DNA of 34,169 bases from an uncultured Clostridia bacterium (GTDB taxonomy: Bacteria > Bacillota > Clostridia > Oscillospirales > Acutalibacteraceae), in the NCBI GenBank assembly GCA_947624865.1, contig CANQMH010000012.1:1-34169 (forward strand). Direction: 5' to 3'. This document shows positions 22,985 to 32,237 of the stretch, in pieces (within the stretch, counting starts at the first letter, position 1; the number at the start of each line of letters is the position of its first letter). The notes below the pieces were generated by a model. That model was not told where the DNA came from, ran no database searches, and saw nothing but the letters and a program-made list of their open reading frames with translations. Made by a program: the position numbers and the translations under genes.

Positions 22985-24042
22985 TGCAGACAAAAATAAA
23001 ATTTCCGTCAAAAAGACTGATGCTGTCGCTTTTTATATGCAGCGGCTTAGTAATTCTTCTGCTGAATTTTAATGAATCTTCAAATTTATCGTTTACTTTC
23101 AATGCTCTCTGTATTCTATCGGGACTGGCAATAACATTTCTGTTTTTTGTGCCGTCGGCAATTATAAAAAAGCGCACAAATCTTGATTTCATGTCATTTG
23201 CACATCTGAAAACACCCTCAGCCATAGTTTTTATATCTGCATTTTATGCCATATATTTTGTATGGACAGCTGAATATTTCCTGCTCGGCTATACCGATAT
23301 GTTTATAAAAAAGCTCAATACAGAAGCTAATATTTATGTTGTAGCGTTAATTTTGCTGGCAGTTTGCTCTTATGCGGCTCATAAGGGCGTAAATGCAATA
23401 ACAAGGTGCGGAATATTTATATTTGCATTTTCGCTTATAGCTTTTATATTGATATTTTCGGGTAATATTGCAAATCTTGATTTTAAGCACTATGGATTTG
23501 AGTTTTCGGGAAATTACAATAATTTTATAGAAAACACTTCATATTTTATGACAACGTCATTCATAGCTGTGATTTTCGCGTGTGTTTCAGTATATATAAA
23601 AGATTTCAAGGCAAGACACACAGCATTCACGCTCGGATTTATTGCTCTTCTTTTCATAATCACGATGTTTTTTGCGTGGTTTGCTCTCGGCTCATACGGC
23701 AACAGCCAGGAATATAGATTTTTTACTCTTTCCAAATCATCCCATCTCGGTGTAGTAAGCGGAATAGACTGCTTCTATCTTTCCGTTTCAACGCTGTCAG
23801 TATTTTTAATATTATCTATTATTCTGTGCTGTATAAGTAAATCAACAGGTAAAAGCGGTTCTTTGAATATTATATTGCTTTTCTCGCTTATTATCTTTAT
23901 ACTATATATCTGCTCAAATCAATTTAATTTTGTTAAAGAAATTCTGACCAATCATTACTATTTCAATGCCTTTACTTTCGCTGCGGCTGTGATTGTTCCT
24001 ACAGTTTATCTTTTTATATTCGGGAGGAAATCGTATGTTTAA
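22984..24042 (+). CDS. Germinant receptor B subunit (GerAB, APC-fold permease-like)
   Basis: The 352-aa protein has about ten hydrophobic segments and the layout of endospore germination permeases. It is the likely nutrient-binding subunit of the receptor. The ATG overlaps the gerAA stop by one base. Recognisable stretches include WTAEYFLLGYTDMFIKKLN (helix 3 region) and ITRCGIFIFAFSLIAFILI. The sequence is divergent, and the call rests largely on topology and on its place between the A and C subunits. The stop overlaps gerAC by 8 bases. Confidence 0.85.
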   Translation: MQTKIKFPSKRLMLSLFICSGLVILLLNFNESSNLSFTFNALCILSGLAITFLFFVPSAIIKKRTNLDFMSFAHLKTPSAIVFISAFYAIYFVWTAEYFLLGYTDMFIKKLNTEANIYVVALILLAVCSYAAHKGVNAITRCGIFIFAFSLIAFILIFSGNIANLDFKHYGFEFSGNYNNFIENTSYFMTTSFIAVIFACVSVYIKDFKARHTAFTLGFIALLFIITMFFAWFALGSYGNSQEYRFFTLSKSSHLGVVSGIDCFYLSVSTLSVFLILSIILCCISKSTGKSGSLNIILLFSLIIFILYICSNQFNFVKEILTNHYYFNAFTFAAAVIVPTVYLFIFGRKSYV

Positions 24043-24619
24043 AAAACTGTTTTGTGCAGTGCTTTGTTTATCAATGATATTTATTTGCGGTTGCTCAAAT
24101 TCTAAGCAGATTGATAAAGCATCCCTTGCAGAAACAGTAACTGTCAGTGAAGTTAACGGTAAGCTGACGTACACATTTTATTTACTTTCTGGCGAGGATA
24201 AACCTCAGGGTGTATCAGTTATCGCCAATTCATTCCGAGAGGCATGCACTCTGGCAAAAGAAATATATATTCCGGATTTGAGGCTTGAGAAGTTTGAACT
24301 TCTTGTCGTAAATGAAAAAATATACAGCCGCGTTCTTAAAAATGATTTAAAATATATGTCAGAGAAATCATTTTTTTCCCCGCTTTCATATGTAACATTG
24401 TGCGATGAAAATACAATAAAAATAATTGAAGAGGATAAGAAAGCGCCTGAACAGATAGAAGAATATATATTACTGTTAAAGAATAAAAATGATGACGTGA
24501 ATATTAATTCTTTATCAGTATATAACAGTTTTGCTGAAAATAAAGGTGATGAAATCTGCATTTCATACATTAATTTTGATAACGAGTTAAAAGTATCTTA
24601 CCTTAAAATAAATTTATAA
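24035..24619 (+). CDS. Germinant receptor C subunit-like lipoprotein, half length
   Basis: The 194-aa lipoprotein starts MFKKLFCAVLCLSMIFICGC, with a lipobox Cys at residue 20. It matches the N-terminal domain of GerAC: FREACTLAKEIYIPDLRLEK, then a segment with KFELLVVNEKIYSRVL. GerAC proteins are normally about 370-400 aa with a second (Ger(x)C) domain, which is missing here. The stop is followed by non-coding AT-rich sequence, so this is a natural short form or a truncation rather than an edge effect. The ATG at 24035 has GGGAGG 7 bases upstream and overlaps the gerAB stop. Confidence 0.82.
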   Translation: MFKKLFCAVLCLSMIFICGCSNSKQIDKASLAETVTVSEVNGKLTYTFYLLSGEDKPQGVSVIANSFREACTLAKEIYIPDLRLEKFELLVVNEKIYSRVLKNDLKYMSEKSFFSPLSYVTLCDENTIKIIEEDKKAPEQIEEYILLLKNKNDDVNINSLSVYNSFAENKGDEICISYINFDNELKVSYLKINL

Positions 24620-24686
24620 AAATGATAGAATAATAAAAATAATGAAAAATAATTCAAAAAATTTTAAAAATATTTCATAAAAGGAC

Positions 24687-24715
24687 TTTATCACAACCTT
24701 GTTATGGTGTATAAT
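24687..24715 (+). promoter_or_regulatory. Candidate promoter of the hprK operon
   Basis: TATAAT (24710-24715) is perfect; TTTATC 17 bases upstream is a weak -35. It is 50 bases before hprK, in a 146-base gap with no hairpin terminator visible after gerAC. Confidence 0.5.
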
Positions 24716-24765
24716 AGAATTGATTTATAATATCCAAAAACAAAATTTACAAAGGCGGTGAGCAT

Positions 24766-25734
24766 ATGCCTGTCGAATTTTCGGTACCTTTGTCAAACAT
24801 AGTTGACGATTTACACTTAAACAAGGTCTATATAGCAGAAAATTATGAAGATATAAAAATCACAACTGTAGAAATTAACAGACCGGGACTTGAACTTACA
24901 GGTTACTATGAATTTTTTGATAACAAGAGAATACAGGTGCTCGGAAATACCGAATTTTCATATCTCGGACGTTTCGGAACAGAGGCGCAGCGAATGGTTA
25001 TTGACTCCATTTTCAGTTTCGGACCTCCTGCGGTTATAATATGCCGCGATATTGAACCATCAAATGCTATTATGGAAAGTGCCAAGCTTCACAAGGTTTC
25101 TATTTTCAGCACAAGTGACAATACCTCAGACCTCACGGCTTTGCTTGTACATTACCTTAACCGTGAGCTTGCCCCAAGAATAACCCGGCACGGAGTTCTT
25201 GTTGAGGTTTACGGCGAAGGCTGTCTGCTTATCGGCGACAGCGGCGTAGGTAAAAGTGAAACGGCTATGGAACTCATTAAGCGCGGACACAGACTTGTGG
25301 CCGATGATGCAGTAGAGATCCGCAGAACATCAGCTACAACTCTTATTGGCCAGTCGCCTGAGAATATCCGACATTTTATTGAGCTTCGCGGCATAGGTAT
25401 AATAAATGCGAGACAGCTTTTCGGTATGGGTGCGGTAAAAACTCAGGAAAAGATTGATATGGTCATCAGTCTTGAACTATGGAACAACGCTAAAGTATAT
25501 GACCGAATGGGTCTTGATAATGAATATATGGATATTCTCGGCGTTGAGGTACCTACACTGACAATTCCTGTAAAGCCGGGACGTAACCTTGCTGTAATTA
25601 TTGAGGTTGCAGCAATGAACAACAGACAGAAGAAAATGGGATATAATGCCGCGCAGGATTTGCTCAAAAGTCTGGGGATGGATATAGACGAAATAGCATC
25701 TTCACCGAAAGTTGTTATTGATAAATGGGAATAA
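24766..25734 (+). CDS. hprK: HPr kinase/phosphorylase
   Basis: HprK phosphorylates Ser46 of HPr (and reverses it) to control carbon catabolite repression and sugar uptake. The 322-aa protein is full length. The N-terminal domain spans residues 1-130. The kinase domain has catalytic-region His142 in TRHGVLVEVYGEG, P-loop GDSGVGKSE (157-165), D180-D181 in LVADDAVEIR, and the family signature ELRGIGIINARQLFG (206-220). The ATG at 24766 has a GGCGGTGAG site. In Firmicutes hprK often leads into cell-wall genes; here a PHP gene and murB-rapZ-whiA follow closely on the same strand. Confidence 0.97.
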   Translation: MPVEFSVPLSNIVDDLHLNKVYIAENYEDIKITTVEINRPGLELTGYYEFFDNKRIQVLGNTEFSYLGRFGTEAQRMVIDSIFSFGPPAVIICRDIEPSNAIMESAKLHKVSIFSTSDNTSDLTALLVHYLNRELAPRITRHGVLVEVYGEGCLLIGDSGVGKSETAMELIKRGHRLVADDAVEIRRTSATTLIGQSPENIRHFIELRGIGIINARQLFGMGAVKTQEKIDMVISLELWNNAKVYDRMGLDNEYMDILGVEVPTLTIPVKPGRNLAVIIEVAAMNNRQKKMGYNAAQDLLKSLGMDIDEIASSPKVVIDKWE

Positions 25735-25745
25735 AGGAGAATTAT

Positions 25746-26465
25746 ATGAAGCTGGTTGCAGACCTTCATACTCATACAATAGCTTCAACGCACGCATATG
25801 CAACTGTTACGGAAATGACCGAGGAAGCAGGCAAGCTTGGTCTTTTTGCACTTGCAATAACAGACCATGCCCGAACAATGCCCGGTGCGCCCGGTCCGTT
25901 TTATTTTGAATCGCTTTCGATTTTGCCTGAATATTTCAAAGGAGTTCGCCTGCTTGCGGGAATTGAAGCGAATATTTGTGACTATGACGGAAACCTTGAC
26001 GTAGAGCAGAGATTGCAGAACTCTCTTGACTGGATAGTTGCTTCAATGCATATGCCGACGCTTAAAGGAAAACCAAGCGTTGAAAAATGTACAAACGCAT
26101 ATTTAAAGCTTGCCGAAAATCCTAATGTGAATGTAATCGGGCACAGCGGTTCGGAATATTTTAAATATGATTACGATACAGTAATTCCTAAGTTTGCCAA
26201 AGAGGGAAAGCTTATTGAAATTAACGATTCGGCATTCAGATATCAAAAGGACTGCCTTGAAAACTGTGTTAATATTGCAAAGCTGTGCAAAAAGTACGGA
26301 GCAAGAATATGTGTAGATACCGATTCTCATTTTACACACACTCTCGGCAGAGCATATAAAACACTTGAAATTCTAAGGGATATTGATTTTCCAGAAAAAC
26401 TCATTGTCAATACAAACGTGGATAATCTAAAATCATATTTTGACGAAAAGAATATATCGTATTAA
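25746..26465 (+). CDS. PHP-domain metal-dependent phosphoesterase (YcdX-like)
   Basis: The 239-aa protein has the metal-binding motifs of PHP phosphoesterases: ADLHTHT near the N-terminus, AITDHARTMPGAPG, GIEANICDYDG, VIGHSG and VDTDSHFTHTLG, which together can hold a three-metal site as in YcdX. The substrate is not known. The ATG at 25746 has an AAGGAG site and is 11 bases after the hprK stop. A longer frame from 25725 would begin inside hprK. Its steady presence between hprK and murB in this lineage, as I recall, suggests a link with central metabolism or the cell wall, but that is inference. Confidence 0.88.
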   Translation: MKLVADLHTHTIASTHAYATVTEMTEEAGKLGLFALAITDHARTMPGAPGPFYFESLSILPEYFKGVRLLAGIEANICDYDGNLDVEQRLQNSLDWIVASMHMPTLKGKPSVEKCTNAYLKLAENPNVNVIGHSGSEYFKYDYDTVIPKFAKEGKLIEINDSAFRYQKDCLENCVNIAKLCKKYGARICVDTDSHFTHTLGRAYKTLEILRDIDFPEKLIVNTNVDNLKSYFDEKNISY

Positions 26466-26485
26466 AAACTTCGGGGGTAAATTTT

Positions 26486-27391
26486 ATGGATAGAACAGAC
26501 ATCATCTATAATCTTGCGAAGATTCTCGGTTGTGATGCAAGAAAAGATGAGCCTATGAGCAAGCACACAACATTTAAAATCGGAGGAAATGCCGATTCAT
26601 ACATAAAAGTAAACACTCTCAGTAAACTCAGTGCAATATTAAAGGAATGCAAAGACTCTGAGGTTGATTATATGCTGTTAGGAAACGGCAGCAACGTTCT
26701 TGTAAGCGATGAGGGAATAAGAGGAGTGGTGCTCCGTCTTGACGGAGAATTTAGAAGGATCACTCTTATTGACGATACAACAATTTTTTGCGGCGCAGGA
26801 GCTTCATTGGCGTATCTATGCAAATTTGCGCTTAAATGCGGACTTACAGGACTTGAATTTGCATGGGGAATACCGGGTACGGTAGGCGGAGCCGTATTTA
26901 TGAATGCAGGAGCTTATGACGGAGAAATGAAGAATGTAGTTTACAGTGTTGCACATATGACACCCGACGGTAAAATCGGACGAATCGAAAAGGATGATTT
27001 GCAGTTCGGCTACAGAACAAGCGTTTACCGCAAAAACGGAATGATTATTACAGGCGTAACTCTCAAGCTGAAAAAGGGAAATACGGAAGAAATCAGAAAT
27101 AAAATGGATGATTATCTTGAACGCCGCAACAGCAAACAGCCGCTTGAATATCCCAGCGCAGGCAGTGTATTCAAGCGTCCCGAAGGCAATTATGCAGGCG
27201 CTCTTATTGAACAATGCGGTTTAAAGGGACGTTTGCACGGAGGCGCGCAGGTGTCTGAAAAACACGCGGGATTTATTATCAACAAATCCAATGCTACCGC
27301 AAAGGATATAAGAGAATTAATAGGGGAGATTAAAAATACTGTTTTGGATAAAACAGGATATAATCTTGAATGTGAATTAATAATTCTGTAG
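26486..27391 (+). CDS. murB: UDP-N-acetylenolpyruvoylglucosamine reductase
   Basis: MurB uses NADPH and FAD to reduce UDP-GlcNAc-enolpyruvate to UDP-MurNAc for peptidoglycan. The 301-aa protein shows FAD-binding segments MLLGNGSNVLVSDEGI and FAWGIPGTVGGAVFMNAGAY, the active-site serine region YPSAGSVFKRPEG, a substrate loop GRLHGGAQVSEKHAGFIIN, and a C-terminal catalytic Glu region LECELIIL. This is the short type II form of Gram-positives. The ATG at 26486 has a GGGGG purine tract upstream. It is 20 bases before rapZ. Confidence 0.96.
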   Translation: MDRTDIIYNLAKILGCDARKDEPMSKHTTFKIGGNADSYIKVNTLSKLSAILKECKDSEVDYMLLGNGSNVLVSDEGIRGVVLRLDGEFRRITLIDDTTIFCGAGASLAYLCKFALKCGLTGLEFAWGIPGTVGGAVFMNAGAYDGEMKNVVYSVAHMTPDGKIGRIEKDDLQFGYRTSVYRKNGMIITGVTLKLKKGNTEEIRNKMDDYLERRNSKQPLEYPSAGSVFKRPEGNYAGALIEQCGLKGRLHGGAQVSEKHAGFIINKSNATAKDIRELIGEIKNTVLDKTGYNLECELIIL

Positions 27392-27410
27392 CAATAAATA
27401 GGGGGATAAT

Positions 27411-28274
27411 ATGGAATTTTTAATCATAACAGGTATGTCCGGCGCAGGAAAAACAAGCGCGCTCCATGTTCTTGAGGATATAGGATACTACTGTGTAGAC
27501 AACCTGCCGTTGAGTATGCTTTCAGCATTATATACATTATGCTCAAATTCTGAGGATAATATGATGAAGCGAGTTGCTGTTGTTGTAGATGTCAGAGGCA
27601 GCAAAAGGCTTGAAACAATGTATTCCGAATTTGAAAAATTAAAAAACAGCCACAATGACGTCAGCATACTGTTTTTGGACGCAAAGATTGACTGCCTTGT
27701 TGTCAGATATAAGGAAACCCGCCGCAGACATCCGCTTGCGGAGCGTCTTAAAGACGGTTCTGTCGGTGAGGCGGTAGAATTTGAGAAAGCGTTATTTATT
27801 CCTATAAAGAAAATTGCAGATTATAAAATCGACACTACATATATGTCAAATAAACAGCTCAGGGAACGGGTAATGTCTGTATTTATGGAGGATACTTCCC
27901 AAAGCCTTACTCTGACTTTTATGTCGTTCGGCTTCAAATACGGAATACCTCTTGAAGCAGACATAATTATTGATGTCCGATGTCTGCCGAATCCTTTTTA
28001 CATTCCTGAGCTAAAGCCGCTCACGGGATATGATAAAGAAGTCAGAGATTACGTTTTGAAAAATGAAGATACTAAGGAATTTATTAAACGAACATTGAAT
28101 TTGCTTGATTTTTCAGTACCTCTTTACCTTAAAGAGGGAAAAAGCGAGCTCATTGTTGGAATAGGCTGTACCGGAGGCAAGCACAGAAGCGTAACAATAG
28201 CAATGCAGCTTGATGAATACTTTTTGAAAAAGGGATATAAGTGTGTAATTCAGCACAGGGATGTAAGCAAATAA
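27411..28274 (+). CDS. rapZ: RNase adapter RapZ / YvcJ nucleotide-binding protein
   Basis: The 287-aa protein has a Walker A loop GMSGAGKT (residues 8-15), a DNLP motif, VVVDVRGSK, and the C-terminal signature GIGCTGGKHRSV with IQHRD near the end. Family members hydrolyse ATP or GTP; in Enterobacteria RapZ directs small-RNA decay controlling GlmS, and in Firmicutes YvcJ sits beside whiA with a less clear role. The gene order murB-rapZ-whiA is the usual one. The ATG at 27411 has a GGGGG tract upstream. Confidence 0.96.
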   Translation: MEFLIITGMSGAGKTSALHVLEDIGYYCVDNLPLSMLSALYTLCSNSEDNMMKRVAVVVDVRGSKRLETMYSEFEKLKNSHNDVSILFLDAKIDCLVVRYKETRRRHPLAERLKDGSVGEAVEFEKALFIPIKKIADYKIDTTYMSNKQLRERVMSVFMEDTSQSLTLTFMSFGFKYGIPLEADIIIDVRCLPNPFYIPELKPLTGYDKEVRDYVLKNEDTKEFIKRTLNLLDFSVPLYLKEGKSELIVGIGCTGGKHRSVTIAMQLDEYFLKKGYKCVIQHRDVSK

Positions 28275-28285
28275 GGGGGACATAA

Positions 28286-29209
28286 GTGTCTTTTTCTTCT
28301 GAAATAAAAAAAGAGCTCTGTTCAGCCGAGATTTTTGACAGAGATACGCTTAAAGCAGAGCTTTACGGAATGTTGTTGTTCGGAAAATCGTTTTCCGAAT
28401 ATAAAATTTCTTTTAAAACCGAAAACACATATGCGTGCAAGCGGATAACCTTTCTGCTTCAAAACCTGTATATGCCGATTATTGAAAAGCAGACTGCGCT
28501 TCGCACTAAGTCAAACGACAGCCATTTGTATAAGATTACCATAGTTGATTCTAATGACTGTAAACGGATTTTTGAAGATTTCGGCCATTCGAAATCTCAG
28601 ATAACTCTCAGAGTAAACCGCGCAAATGTTGGCAGTGACGAGCTTTCTTCAGCTTTTATCAGAGGTGTTTTTCTCGGCTGCGGTTCTGTATCCGACCCAA
28701 TGAAGGGCTATCACGCTGAATTTTGTGTTCCGTACAAAAATCTTTCTTTAGACTTATGCAAGCTTTTATCAGAGGTAACCGAATGTGATTTTACTCCCAA
28801 AACAATTGTGAGAAACGGAAGCTATGTCGTGTATTTCAAGGGCAGCGAGCAGATTTGTGATTTGCTGACATATATCGGAGCGCCGATAAGCGCAATGGAA
28901 ATAATGGGAACAAAAGCCGTCAAACAGGTCAGAAACAATGTAAACAGACGCATAAACGGCGAGGTCGCCAATATCGGGAAAATAGCGTCTGCTTCAGCAA
29001 AACAGCTTGAAGCAATTGAATACATAAGAAAAACAAGAGGTCTGGATACTTTGCCTGACGATTTACGTGAAATTGCTTATCTCAGGCTTAAAAATCCCGA
29101 AATGTCCCTGCGTGATTTAGGGAAGAATCTATCTCCGCCAATCAGCAGAAGCGGAGCAAACCACCGAATACAGCGGTTGCTTGAATACGCACAAAATACG
29201 GAGGTATAA
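28286..29209 (+). CDS. whiA: DNA-binding protein WhiA
   Basis: The 307-aa protein starts at a GTG (MSFSSEIKKELC), with GGGGGA upstream. It has the WhiA architecture: an N-terminal LAGLIDADG-like domain (AFIRGVFLGCGSVSDPMKGY; AEFCVPYKN) and a C-terminal helix-turn-helix with LRLKNPEMSLRDLGKNL and SRSGANHRIQRL. WhiA regulates sporulation genes in Streptomyces and influences division and chromosome behaviour in Bacillus. Its stop is five bases before xseB. Confidence 0.96.
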   Translation: MSFSSEIKKELCSAEIFDRDTLKAELYGMLLFGKSFSEYKISFKTENTYACKRITFLLQNLYMPIIEKQTALRTKSNDSHLYKITIVDSNDCKRIFEDFGHSKSQITLRVNRANVGSDELSSAFIRGVFLGCGSVSDPMKGYHAEFCVPYKNLSLDLCKLLSEVTECDFTPKTIVRNGSYVVYFKGSEQICDLLTYIGAPISAMEIMGTKAVKQVRNNVNRRINGEVANIGKIASASAKQLEAIEYIRKTRGLDTLPDDLREIAYLRLKNPEMSLRDLGKNLSPPISRSGANHRIQRLLEYAQNTEV

Positions 29210-29214
29210 TCATA

Positions 29215-29445
29215 ATGACAAAGAAAATGACATTTGAAGAAGCCAATGCAAAGCTTGAGCAAACGGTTAAAAATATGGAAAACAATAGTCTTACCTTGCA
29301 GGAAAGTGTTGAACAGTATTCACAGGCGTGTGAGCTTTTGGCTTACTGTATGAACGAGCTTGAAACCTGCAAAGGACAGATTGAAGATATTAATGAGAGG
29401 ATTCAGAAGTTAAAAAACGGAGAGGATGAATTAGTTGAAAGCTGA
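29215..29445 (+). CDS. xseB: Exodeoxyribonuclease VII small subunit
   Basis: The 76-aa helical protein shows the XseB pattern TFEEANAKLEQTVKNMEN, LTLQESVEQYSQACELL, then CMNELETCKGQIEDI. It forms a multi-subunit nuclease with XseA that degrades single-stranded DNA. XseA is normally encoded just upstream, but here whiA is there and no xseA is in the window. The ATG at 29215 has GGAGG about 10 bases upstream, overlapping the whiA stop region. The 3' end overlaps ispA by 11 bases. Confidence 0.92.
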   Translation: MTKKMTFEEANAKLEQTVKNMENNSLTLQESVEQYSQACELLAYCMNELETCKGQIEDINERIQKLKNGEDELVES

Positions 29446-30310
29446 TTATTTAAGCATCACCGAACAGGCGTTGTCCGACTTCCTGCCCAATAAAAATTGC
29501 AGAGAAAAAATGCTGATTGAATCAATGCAGTACAGCCTTGAAGCAGGCGGAAAACGTGTTCGTCCCAGACTTGTGTATGAGTTCAGCTCTCTTTGCGGAG
29601 GTAATACAGAAAGTGCGGTACCGTTTGCCTGCGCCGTAGAGATGATTCACACATATTCTCTCATTCACGATGATTTGCCTTGTATGGATAACGATGATTT
29701 ACGGCGCGGAAAACCCTCTAACCACAAGGTTTACGGAGAAGATATTGCACTGCTTGCAGGTGACGCTCTGCTGACCCTTGCATTTGAAACCATAACAAGC
29801 GACAAGGCAGTTGCGCTTTCCAGTGAAAGCGCGTGCAGAAAGGGAGCAAATACGCTTGCAAAATACGCAGGCGCACTCGGAATGGTAGGCGGACAGGTTA
29901 TTGACCTAATCAGCGAAAACACCAATGCCCCGATTGAGGTGCTTCGTGAAATGGATTATAAAAAAACCGCCTGCCTGATAAAGGCGGCGTGTGAACTTGG
30001 CTGTATTTCTGCCGGAGCAGATGATGACCTTATAAATGCCGCGTCAGAATTCGGAGAGTGCATAGGTATTGCATTTCAGATTAAAGATGATATTCTTGAC
30101 GTTGTTTCCTCAGATGAGGAGCTTGGTAAACCTGTTGGAAGCGATAAGGAGAACAGCAAGTCAACCTATGTTTCGCTTCTTGGAATTGATAAATGCACAG
30201 AGTTTGTAAACGAGCTGACTGAAAAAGCAATAAATTCTTTGTCTGCTTTTGACAGAGATACTACAGAGCTCAAGGATTTTGCAATGCAGCTTGCATACAG
30301 AAAAAAATGA
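29435..30310 (+). CDS. ispA: Farnesyl/geranyl diphosphate synthase
   Basis: This polyprenyl synthetase condenses isopentenyl units to make precursors for undecaprenyl phosphate and other isoprenoids. The 291-aa protein has GGKRVRPRL (residues 39-47), the first aspartate-rich motif DDLPCMD (79-85), LRRGKPSNHKVYGED, and the second motif FQIKDDILDV. The start is a TTG at 29435, with a GAGAGG site upstream, overlapping xseB. It sits before dxs, which makes the first intermediate of the MEP pathway feeding it. Confidence 0.95.
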   Translation: MKADYLSITEQALSDFLPNKNCREKMLIESMQYSLEAGGKRVRPRLVYEFSSLCGGNTESAVPFACAVEMIHTYSLIHDDLPCMDNDDLRRGKPSNHKVYGEDIALLAGDALLTLAFETITSDKAVALSSESACRKGANTLAKYAGALGMVGGQVIDLISENTNAPIEVLREMDYKKTACLIKAACELGCISAGADDDLINAASEFGECIGIAFQIKDDILDVVSSDEELGKPVGSDKENSKSTYVSLLGIDKCTEFVNELTEKAINSLSAFDRDTTELKDFAMQLAYRKK

Positions 30311-30359
30311 TAATTTTATAAATTATTATGTTTAGATTTAAACGGGAAATGGTAATTTT

Positions 30360-32231
30360 ATGGGTGAATATAAAATTCTTTCAAAAATCAAATCACCTAA
30401 TGACGTGAAACGTGTTAATGATAAGGATATTTCTGCGCTTTGTACTGAAATCAGGGAAAAACTTGTCGAAACAGTGTCTGTAAACGGCGGTCATCTTTCG
30501 CCTAATCTCGGTGTTGTCGAGCTTACGGTTGCGCTTCACCGCAGTTTTAATTTTCCAAAGGACAGCATTGTGTGGGACGTTGGACATCAAAGCTACACGC
30601 ACAAGCTGCTTACGGGAAGATTTGATGCTTTTGATACGCTCAGACTGAAAGACGGAATTTCAGGCTTCCCTAAGAGGTCAGAAAGCAAATATGACGATTT
30701 TAATACAGGACACAGCAGCACATCTATATCAGCCGCTTACGGAATAGCCAATGCAAAAGTGCTCAGCGGCGACCAAAGCTATACCATAGCTGTAATAGGC
30801 GACGGTTCTTTTACGGGCGGACTTGCCTTTGAGGCAATGAACAACGCAGGCAGATTCAACAAAAATTTTATTGTTGTGCTCAATGACAACAAGATGTCAA
30901 TCTCAAAGAATGTCGGTGCATTTCCGCGTTATCTCACTACAGTACGTATTCAGCCGTGGTATATTCGTGTAAAACGCGTTACCGAAAAGGTAATATCAAA
31001 AATTCCCTTAATCGGCAAACCAATTAAGAGTTTTTTACAGCACGGAAAATCAAGGCTTAAAAATATGATATATAAAAATACTCTATTTGACTGCTTCGGC
31101 TTTACTTATCTCGGACCAATTGACGGACATAATGTTGAGGAACTCGAAAATGCGTTTGCAGCGGCAAAAAAAGTAAATTCACCTGTTATTGTTCACGTAG
31201 TCACCAAAAAGGGAAAGGGTTATCAGCCTGCCGAAGAAAAGCCGGGAGAGTTTCACGGAATAGGAAAATTTGACATCGATTCAGGCGAGCCTATTTCAAG
31301 TCATACGGGATTTTCAGCGGCTTTCGGTGAAACATTATGCGAGTTTGCCGAAAAAGATAAAAAAATATGTGCAATCACAGCCGCTATGGCTGACGGAACA
31401 GGTCTTAACAGATTTGCAAAGCTGTATAAGGAAAGATTTTTTGATGTCGGAATTGCAGAAGAACATGCAGTTACTTTCGGGTGCGGACTTGCGTTAAAGG
31501 GAATGCGTCCGGTGTTTGCAGTGTATTCCACGTTCTTACAGCGTTCATACGACCAGCTTATACACGATGCGGCTCTCGGCAGGCTTCATCTTGTGCTTGC
31601 CGTTGACCGTGCAGGAATTGTCGGAAGCGACGGTGAAACTCATCAGGGTGTATTTGATGTATCAATGCTGAATTCAATTCCTAACACAACAATATATTCG
31701 CCGTCATATTTTGAGGGATTAAAAAAATCCCTTGCAACAGCCGTATATATCTGCGACAGTCTTGCGGTAGTGCGTTATCCTCGCGGAGGGGAACTGTACA
31801 AGCCCGACGATTTCGGCGAAGAAAGCATAGATTATAACATTTACGGCAATAAGAATTGTAAAAATCTTATAATAACCTACGGCAGACTGTTTTCATACGC
31901 CTGCAAAGCCGTGGAAATGTTAGCAGAAAAGGGTATTGAGGTCTGCATTCTAAAATTATGCAGAATTAAGCCGATTGATAGTGAAGCGGTAAATTTTGCG
32001 GCAAATTTTCAAAACGTATGGTTTTTTGAAGAAGGCATAAAAAACGGCTCAATTGCCCGAAATTTTTCCGATTTGCTTGTTGTTACCAATTTTAGGGGAA
32101 ATTATCACATCAAGGCGATTAATGATAAATTTGTAAAGCAGATGTCAGTTTCCGAGGCGCTTGAAATGCTAAAGCTTGACAGCCAGGGAATGACGGATGT
32201 AATTACAAAAGATTTAAAGGATAGTAAATAA
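30360..32231 (+). CDS. dxs: 1-deoxy-D-xylulose-5-phosphate synthase
   Basis: The 623-aa thiamin-diphosphate enzyme joins pyruvate and glyceraldehyde 3-phosphate to give DXP, the entry to MEP isoprenoid synthesis and a precursor of the thiamin thiazole made by the thi operon in this window. The TPP-binding region is GDGSFTGGLAFEAMNNAG with NDNKMSIS. The start contains SVNGGHLSPNLGVVELTVAL, and the pyrimidine-binding domain has DVGIAEEHAVTFGCGLAL and HQGVFDVSMLNSIPN. The ATG at 30360 has only a weak GGGAAATGG upstream. Length and domain order are normal. Confidence 0.97.
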   Translation: MGEYKILSKIKSPNDVKRVNDKDISALCTEIREKLVETVSVNGGHLSPNLGVVELTVALHRSFNFPKDSIVWDVGHQSYTHKLLTGRFDAFDTLRLKDGISGFPKRSESKYDDFNTGHSSTSISAAYGIANAKVLSGDQSYTIAVIGDGSFTGGLAFEAMNNAGRFNKNFIVVLNDNKMSISKNVGAFPRYLTTVRIQPWYIRVKRVTEKVISKIPLIGKPIKSFLQHGKSRLKNMIYKNTLFDCFGFTYLGPIDGHNVEELENAFAAAKKVNSPVIVHVVTKKGKGYQPAEEKPGEFHGIGKFDIDSGEPISSHTGFSAAFGETLCEFAEKDKKICAITAAMADGTGLNRFAKLYKERFFDVGIAEEHAVTFGCGLALKGMRPVFAVYSTFLQRSYDQLIHDAALGRLHLVLAVDRAGIVGSDGETHQGVFDVSMLNSIPNTTIYSPSYFEGLKKSLATAVYICDSLAVVRYPRGGELYKPDDFGEESIDYNIYGNKNCKNLIITYGRLFSYACKAVEMLAEKGIEVCILKLCRIKPIDSEAVNFAANFQNVWFFEEGIKNGSIARNFSDLLVVTNFRGNYHIKAINDKFVKQMSVSEALEMLKLDSQGMTDVITKDLKDSK

Positions 32232-32237
32232 CATATT

